This document shows, piece after piece, positions 7,439 to 10,251 of a stretch of DNA of 10,251 nt. The notes beneath the pieces are model-generated. The model saw only the letters and a program-made list of their open reading frames with translations, searched no databases and was not told where the DNA came from. Position 1 is the stretch's first letter, and each line of letters opens with the position of its first letter. This DNA comes from Cellvibrio sp. (GTDB lineage Bacteria > Pseudomonadota > Gammaproteobacteria > Pseudomonadales > Cellvibrionaceae), in contig DQHS01000317.1 in the NCBI GenBank assembly GCA_003524365.1, forward strand, positions 11,073 to 21,323, read 5' to 3'. Made by a program: the position numbers and the translations under genes.

Positions 7439-8251
7439 TTATTTTAAGGGAATTGGGGAGACGCACTTCAATAACACCTTCATTTGCGATATCGCCAGCG
7501 CATTCAATTTAGACAACCGCTCCGATTGAGCCACACCCTCTGCAATGTAGTGTGCATTCATTGATTCCAAATTCGCCAAACACACCAATTGATGGATGTT
7601 TGCATAATCCCGCATATTTCCTTTCACAGCCGGGTTCTATTCTCGCCACTGCTTAGCGGTAATACCGAACAACGCCATATTCAATAGATCTGCTTCCGAT
7701 GCGTAAACAGCATTAATCTGCTGTTTAGTTAGCGTGTCGGGAATCAGATTTTCTTTAATGGCATCGGTATGAATTTGATAGTTAACTTTGGCGAGATTTC
7801 GACGAATGTCCCACCCTAGTTGAACAAATTCCTGCTCTTTCAACCGCTGAAATTCTTTGATGAGATACAGCTTGAACTCGACCGAGATCCAACTGGCGAA
7901 TTCGAACGCTATATCCTTCTGTGCATAGGTGCCCCCGTATCGGCCTGCTTTAGAGATTATGCCGATAGCATTGGTGGACTCAATCCACTGCTTGGGGGTA
8001 AGGGTAAAACTATTGAGACCCGCCAATTTTTTAAACCCGTCGAATTCCACGGGTTTAAAACCAGGGTTATTGAGTTGCTCCCAAAGACCTAAAAACTCGA
8101 CGGTATTGCGGTTCCGCAACCAATTACGGATCAGATCATCTGTGTTGGTAGAATTTTTATACCGCGCAATGTCGGTAATGCAAATGTACTCAATACCGTT
8201 AACTTGCGACGTACCTATTTCCTGGTCTAATACCTGTAGTTTGTTATTCAT
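7439..8251 (-). pseudogene. KilA-N domain protein interrupted by one amber codon
   Basis: The frame starts at ATG 8249-8251, with AAGGGA as ribosome binding site about 8 bases before it, and codes 204 residues to a TAG at 7637-7639. The same frame then continues with NPAVKGNMRDYANIHQL and on to ...PIPLK at 7439, giving 270 codons in all with no shift. The N-terminal part shows KilA-N features: NGIEYICITDIARYKN, then IRNWLRNRNTVEFLGLWE, and later RYGGTYAQKDIAFEFASWIS. The C-terminal part (ADLLNMALFGITAKQWR / NP..KGNMRDYA...LANLESMNA) is one continuous family domain in intact relatives. KilA-N is a DNA-binding domain first known from phages and large DNA viruses; here it may be a former regulator or phage-derived gene. 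The upstream 204-residue product could still be made. Confidence 0.85.
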
Positions 8252-8262
8252 CGCGTCATCCC

Positions 8263-8454
8263 TTGATTATTAGCCTGCGAAGCCAATTACTGTATATAAA
8301 AACAGCCACCGCATCAAGAAGAACAAATAACCAGTTGGTGATATCACAAGGAAAAAAACAGATGCCCGCAACATCGAAACCACCGCAAGCTAGTGGAAAA
8401 ACAAGGAGAGAGAAATTACGGCGCGAAACGTGTGCGCCTGAGTATTTGCATTAA
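8263..8454 (+). pseudogene. Relic of the PA3496-like small gene
   Basis: A 63-codon frame whose second half (8335-8454) aligns in frame with the second half of the 6088-6288 gene (from 6157). Seen: LVISQGKKQ against VVVSKGKRQ, and REKLRRETC...EYLH-stop against EKKLKRETC...EYLH-stop, plus about 15 shared bases after the stop codons. The first 24 codons match nothing in the other gene and no ribosome binding site precedes the ATG, so this is a 3' fragment joined to other sequence rather than a working gene. As in the first copy, a palindromic unit follows, here only 19 bases downstream. Confidence 0.65.
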
Positions 8455-8473
8455 ACTGCCAGCGCAATTAGAT

Positions 8474-8497
8474 GTAGGGGCGCTGCTTGCTGCGCCC
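8474..8497. repeat. Single REP-like unit, copy 3
   Basis: The 24-base unit is identical to the left unit of copy 1 except for one base in the loop (TGCTTGCT for TGCTTGCC). It begins with GTAG and is preceded by ATTAGAT, as in copy 2. After the first few spacer bases (AGGTTTTCTTTA) similarity stops and the inverted partner is missing, so this is a REPIN that lost its right half. Confidence 0.85.
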
Positions 8498-8584
8498 AGG
8501 TTTTCTTTAAATATATGGTTGGATTATATAATTGATTTTTTTAAAGGCCACAATCGGCTAGGAACGGACTTCGAATCAGTAGAT

Positions 8585-9040
8585 CTAATTTAACGATGTA
8601 TCAGCGCTTGAAATTTGATCGAGATTAGAGATTAATCGTGTAAGAAAATCGACGAGTTGTAACGCTTCCGAATCTGTAAATCCCGCCAATGCTTCACAAT
8701 TTCCCTTAAGCAAAGTTGATATTGCCTCTGGCATGCGCTCCTTTGCGGTTTTCGTAAGCACTACGTGACTGCTTCGTCCGTCAGCCGGATCGCGTGTGCG
8801 CTCGATCAGCCCATCACGCTCCATGCGCGTAAGCATTTGCGCCATCGGCGGTTGCTCAACTTTTGCGAACCGAGCGCGGTCACGCTGGGTACTTGCCTGC
8901 CCGTTTTGTAGTGCAATCAATACAGGCAGTTGCCCAACACCAAAACCTAATGGCTTAAGACGAACTTCACTAAGACGCGCAAAACTCCTCGCCGCTAGGC
9001 TGATGAGATGCCCTGGCGTACTAAGTACATCTTCATTCAT
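8585..9040 (-). CDS. MarR-family transcriptional regulator
   Basis: 151 residues from the ATG at 9038-9040, chosen because AAAGGA (9050-9055) lies 9 bases upstream; an ATG 45 bases further up falls inside the operator-like repeat. The protein has the MarR winged helix: a dimer helix (HLISLAARSFARLSEVRLKPLG), then the wHTH with VEQPPMAQMLTRMERDGLIERTRD, the wing DPADGRSSHVVLT, and a long C-terminal helix. MarR dimers bind palindromic operators and release on binding small ligands, often phenolics. It is divergent from the SnoaL-like gene, and the inverted repeat between them overlaps both predicted promoters, so it probably represses itself and its neighbour. The ligand cannot be read from sequence. 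Confidence 0.93.
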   Translation of the reverse strand: MNEDVLSTPGHLISLAARSFARLSEVRLKPLGFGVGQLPVLIALQNGQASTQRDRARFAKVEQPPMAQMLTRMERDGLIERTRDPADGRSSHVVLTKTAKERMPEAISTLLKGNCEALAGFTDSEALQLVDFLTRLISNLDQISSADTSLN

Positions 9041-9064
9041 ATCACACCATCCTTTCAATAAAGC

Positions 9065-9092
9065 TTGACAAATATATATGTGCATATATATT
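9065..9092 (+). promoter_or_regulatory. Predicted sigma-70 promoter for the SnoaL-like gene
   Basis: Perfect -35 TTGACA (9065-9070), 16-base gap, -10 TATATT (9087-9092). The spacer is the left arm of the inverted repeat, so a bound MarR dimer would block RNA polymerase. It implies a leader of about 195 bases before the ATG at 9294. Confidence 0.55.
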
Positions 9093-9121
9093 CACATGCA
9101 AAAACATATGCACATATATAT
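9072..9121. promoter_or_regulatory. Probable MarR operator: 16-base perfect inverted repeat
   Basis: Left arm ATATATATGTGCATAT (9072-9087) and right arm ATATGCACATATATAT (9106-9121) are exact reverse complements, separated by 18 bases. Each arm also holds its own small palindrome: ATATATG-TG-CATATAT on the left (9074-9089) and ATATG-CA-CATAT on the right (9106-9117). Two AT-rich dyads about 30 bases apart, between a MarR gene and its divergent neighbour, fit a two-dimer operator. Confidence 0.75.
9073..9101 (-). promoter_or_regulatory. Predicted sigma-70 promoter for the MarR gene
   Basis: On the minus strand, TTGCAT (9096-9101), 17-base gap, TATATA (9073-9078). The -10 lies in the left operator arm and the -35 in the spacer between arms. 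The start of transcription would be near 9066, leaving about 25 bases of leader with the AAAGGA site inside it. The AT-rich setting makes other -10 choices possible. Confidence 0.5.
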
Positions 9122-9293
9122 CACCAAAATGGATTCTACTCATGTTGTCATAATTGCGCCAGCGAGACATTCGGCGCGCAGGCGTCAAGTTAACGGACAA
9201 GGTAGTGGCTTCAAATTTGAGGTGCACAATGATGCGACAACATAAACTTATTTGTTTTTCTTTTTTATTAGTTTTCTTTTTGGAGGATTCGTT

Positions 9294-9692
9294 ATGAATA
9301 CTGGTGCAAAAACAATTTCTAGTGATATGAAAAATAACAGTACATCCACAACTCAATTATTGAGCGCGGCATATTCAGCATTTAATGCACGTGACATTGA
9401 TGCTGCTGTTATGCTCATGAGCCCTGACGTGACTTGGCCCAAAGCTTTCAAAGGTGGAGTTGTCAATGGCCCAAACGAAATTCGCGCCTATTGGACCGAA
9501 CAATGGAGTGAGATAAATCCAAGAGTTGAACCGATTGCTTTCTATCCACAAAATGATTCGAATATTCTAGTAGATGTACATCAAGTAGTACGTAATTTGG
9601 AGGGTCATATAATTTCCGATGAACACGTATGCCATCGTTTTACGATCAAAAATGGATTGATACAAGCTATGGAATTGTGCTCACTTCCCTAA
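9294..9692 (+). CDS. SnoaL-like / NTF2-superfamily protein
   Basis: 132 residues from an ATG with a strong ribosome binding site GGAGG (9282-9286). After a variable N-terminus, the sequence shows the SnoaL-like pattern: LLSAAYSAFNARDIDAAVMLM, a W in DVTWPKAFKGG, then GPNEIRAYWTEQWSEINPRVEP, a strand with VDVHQVVRNLEGHIIS, and a final strand FTIKNGLIQAMEL. This is the cone-shaped alpha+beta barrel used by small isomerases, cyclases and hydrolases and by pure ligand binders; which role applies here cannot be told. Divergence from MarR suggests inducible expression, perhaps toward a small organic compound that the MarR protein senses. Confidence 0.88.
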   Translation: MNTGAKTISSDMKNNSTSTTQLLSAAYSAFNARDIDAAVMLMSPDVTWPKAFKGGVVNGPNEIRAYWTEQWSEINPRVEPIAFYPQNDSNILVDVHQVVRNLEGHIISDEHVCHRFTIKNGLIQAMELCSLP

Positions 9693-10251
9693 CGCACTTC
9701 CAAAACCGTTAATTACAGCAAGTTAAATCCACTGCTTGCGTAAGCTTGAAGGAAACCACAATAGTGCGCTATAGCGGTATCGATGTGGACGACGCGCTGG
9801 AAGTCGCTGAGCAACCAGAAACTTGAGATGAATTTTAAGCAGAATTAATGCGCTATTTTGTGGTGAACAAAGGACCGCTTTGGGCATTTCACGACATTAA
9901 TTTGTCGAGACTCTAAACTTAGTCTACGTCGGTCACAGCAACCTACACTTTCTATGGAATTGTTGCGCGCGCGAATATCATGAAGTGTTGCAGATAATGT
10001 GCTGCCTTGGCAATCGCAGCCAAATTTATTTGCTGCACCTGTGATAGTGGCAATGAGAGAATCAATGAAAGACAAAAGCGAGGCGTTTTATTGGCATCCC
10101 TAATTCCATAGTTACCAAGCAGGGCTGATCCAGGTTTCCTTAGTGCAACCCTGCCCTGCTGGTACTGCTGCTGGTCATTCCTTTGACTGGTGCGGTAAAG
10201 ACTATGCACTTGCTGCGCCGAGGAATATTACAGCGCATTACACGGAGCCTA
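9693..10251. other. 560 bases without a defensible gene; broken frames
   Basis: On the plus strand a frame from TTG at 9746 reads KETTIVRYSGIDVDDALEVA, then after TGA (9824-9826) and TAA (9836-9838) continues as AELMRYFVVNKGPLWAF to a TAA at 9914-9916, which looks like a small gene of about 56 codons with two stops, though I do not recognise it. On the minus strand, open frames lie at 9952-10209 and 9845-10075, but they overlap each other, have only GTG/TTG starts, no ribosome binding sites and no family likeness. No RNA gene is evident. Confidence 0.4.
10114..10163. repeat. Imperfect inverted repeat near the right edge
   Basis: ACCAAGCAGGGC (10114-10125) pairs with GCCCTGCTGGT (10153-10163): 11 base pairs with one bulged A, around a 27-base loop. 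No T-tract follows. It could be a mobile-element end or an incidental structure; the sequence past the window is needed to decide. Confidence 0.4.

Noticed and set aside
6349..8497. CRISPR array
   Set aside because: Only three repeats, palindromic, 0.85-1.3 kb apart, with genes in between; no regular spacers.
9127..9185. Possible integron attC site (GTTAAC with GC-rich flanks)
   Set aside because: No matching pair of RYYYAAC/GTTRRRY core sites and no good stem between them.
9096..9245. 49-codon plus-strand frame in the leader of the SnoaL-like gene (contains MDSTHVVIIAPARHSARR)
   Set aside because: No ribosome binding site before either ATG, and its first part is the operator repeat; no family likeness.
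9042..9356. Minus-strand frame of 104 codons across the MarR/SnoaL gap
   Set aside because: It runs antisense through the SnoaL-like start and the operator region; sequence is low in complexity and not protein-like.
9952..10209. Minus-strand frame of 85 codons
   Set aside because: GTG start without a ribosome binding site, Gln-rich with no recognisable domain, and it overlaps another equally weak frame at 9845-10075.

Overview
The left 5.8 kb is a bacterial flagellar basal-body and export operon, read entirely on the minus strand in the order fliE-fliF-fliG-fliH-fliI-fliJ; fliJ runs off the left edge. Gene order, protein lengths and sequence style fit a gammaproteobacterium, probably of the Pseudomonas/Cellvibrio sort, but no marker here fixes the genus. 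FliF forms the MS ring, FliE joins ring to rod, FliG is the switch protein bound to FliF, and FliH-FliI-FliJ form the export ATPase complex. Spacing is tight (an 8-base overlap fliF/fliG, 2 bases fliH/fliI). Two oddities: FliI has Arg in place of the Ser/Thr that normally ends its Walker A motif, and a perfect 20-base palindrome sits between fliG and fliH.

From about 5.83 to 8.5 kb lies an accessory region made of small genes and decayed copies of them. It holds a possible 55-residue ORF, a 66-residue charged protein resembling the PA3496 family, a membrane-anchored protein with a GRDP-like motif and a Gly/Cys-rich tail, and a KilA-N gene broken by one in-frame amber codon. Three copies of a short palindromic element punctuate it: two inverted pairs and one single copy, all with the layout of REP/REPIN elements (a GTAG or GTAG-like start, then an imperfect palindrome). 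Beside these copies are relics of the PA3496-like gene and of the Gly/Cys-rich tail, so the region looks like a repeatedly duplicated and eroded [small gene - REPIN - Gly/Cys gene] module with KilA-N lying inside it.

From 8.58 to 9.69 kb is a self-contained divergent pair: a MarR-family repressor (minus) and a SnoaL/NTF2-like protein (plus). Between them a 16-base perfect inverted repeat overlaps plausible promoters for both genes, the classic layout of an autoregulated MarR switch. The last 560 bases hold no gene I can defend, only short broken reading frames and one imperfect inverted repeat.
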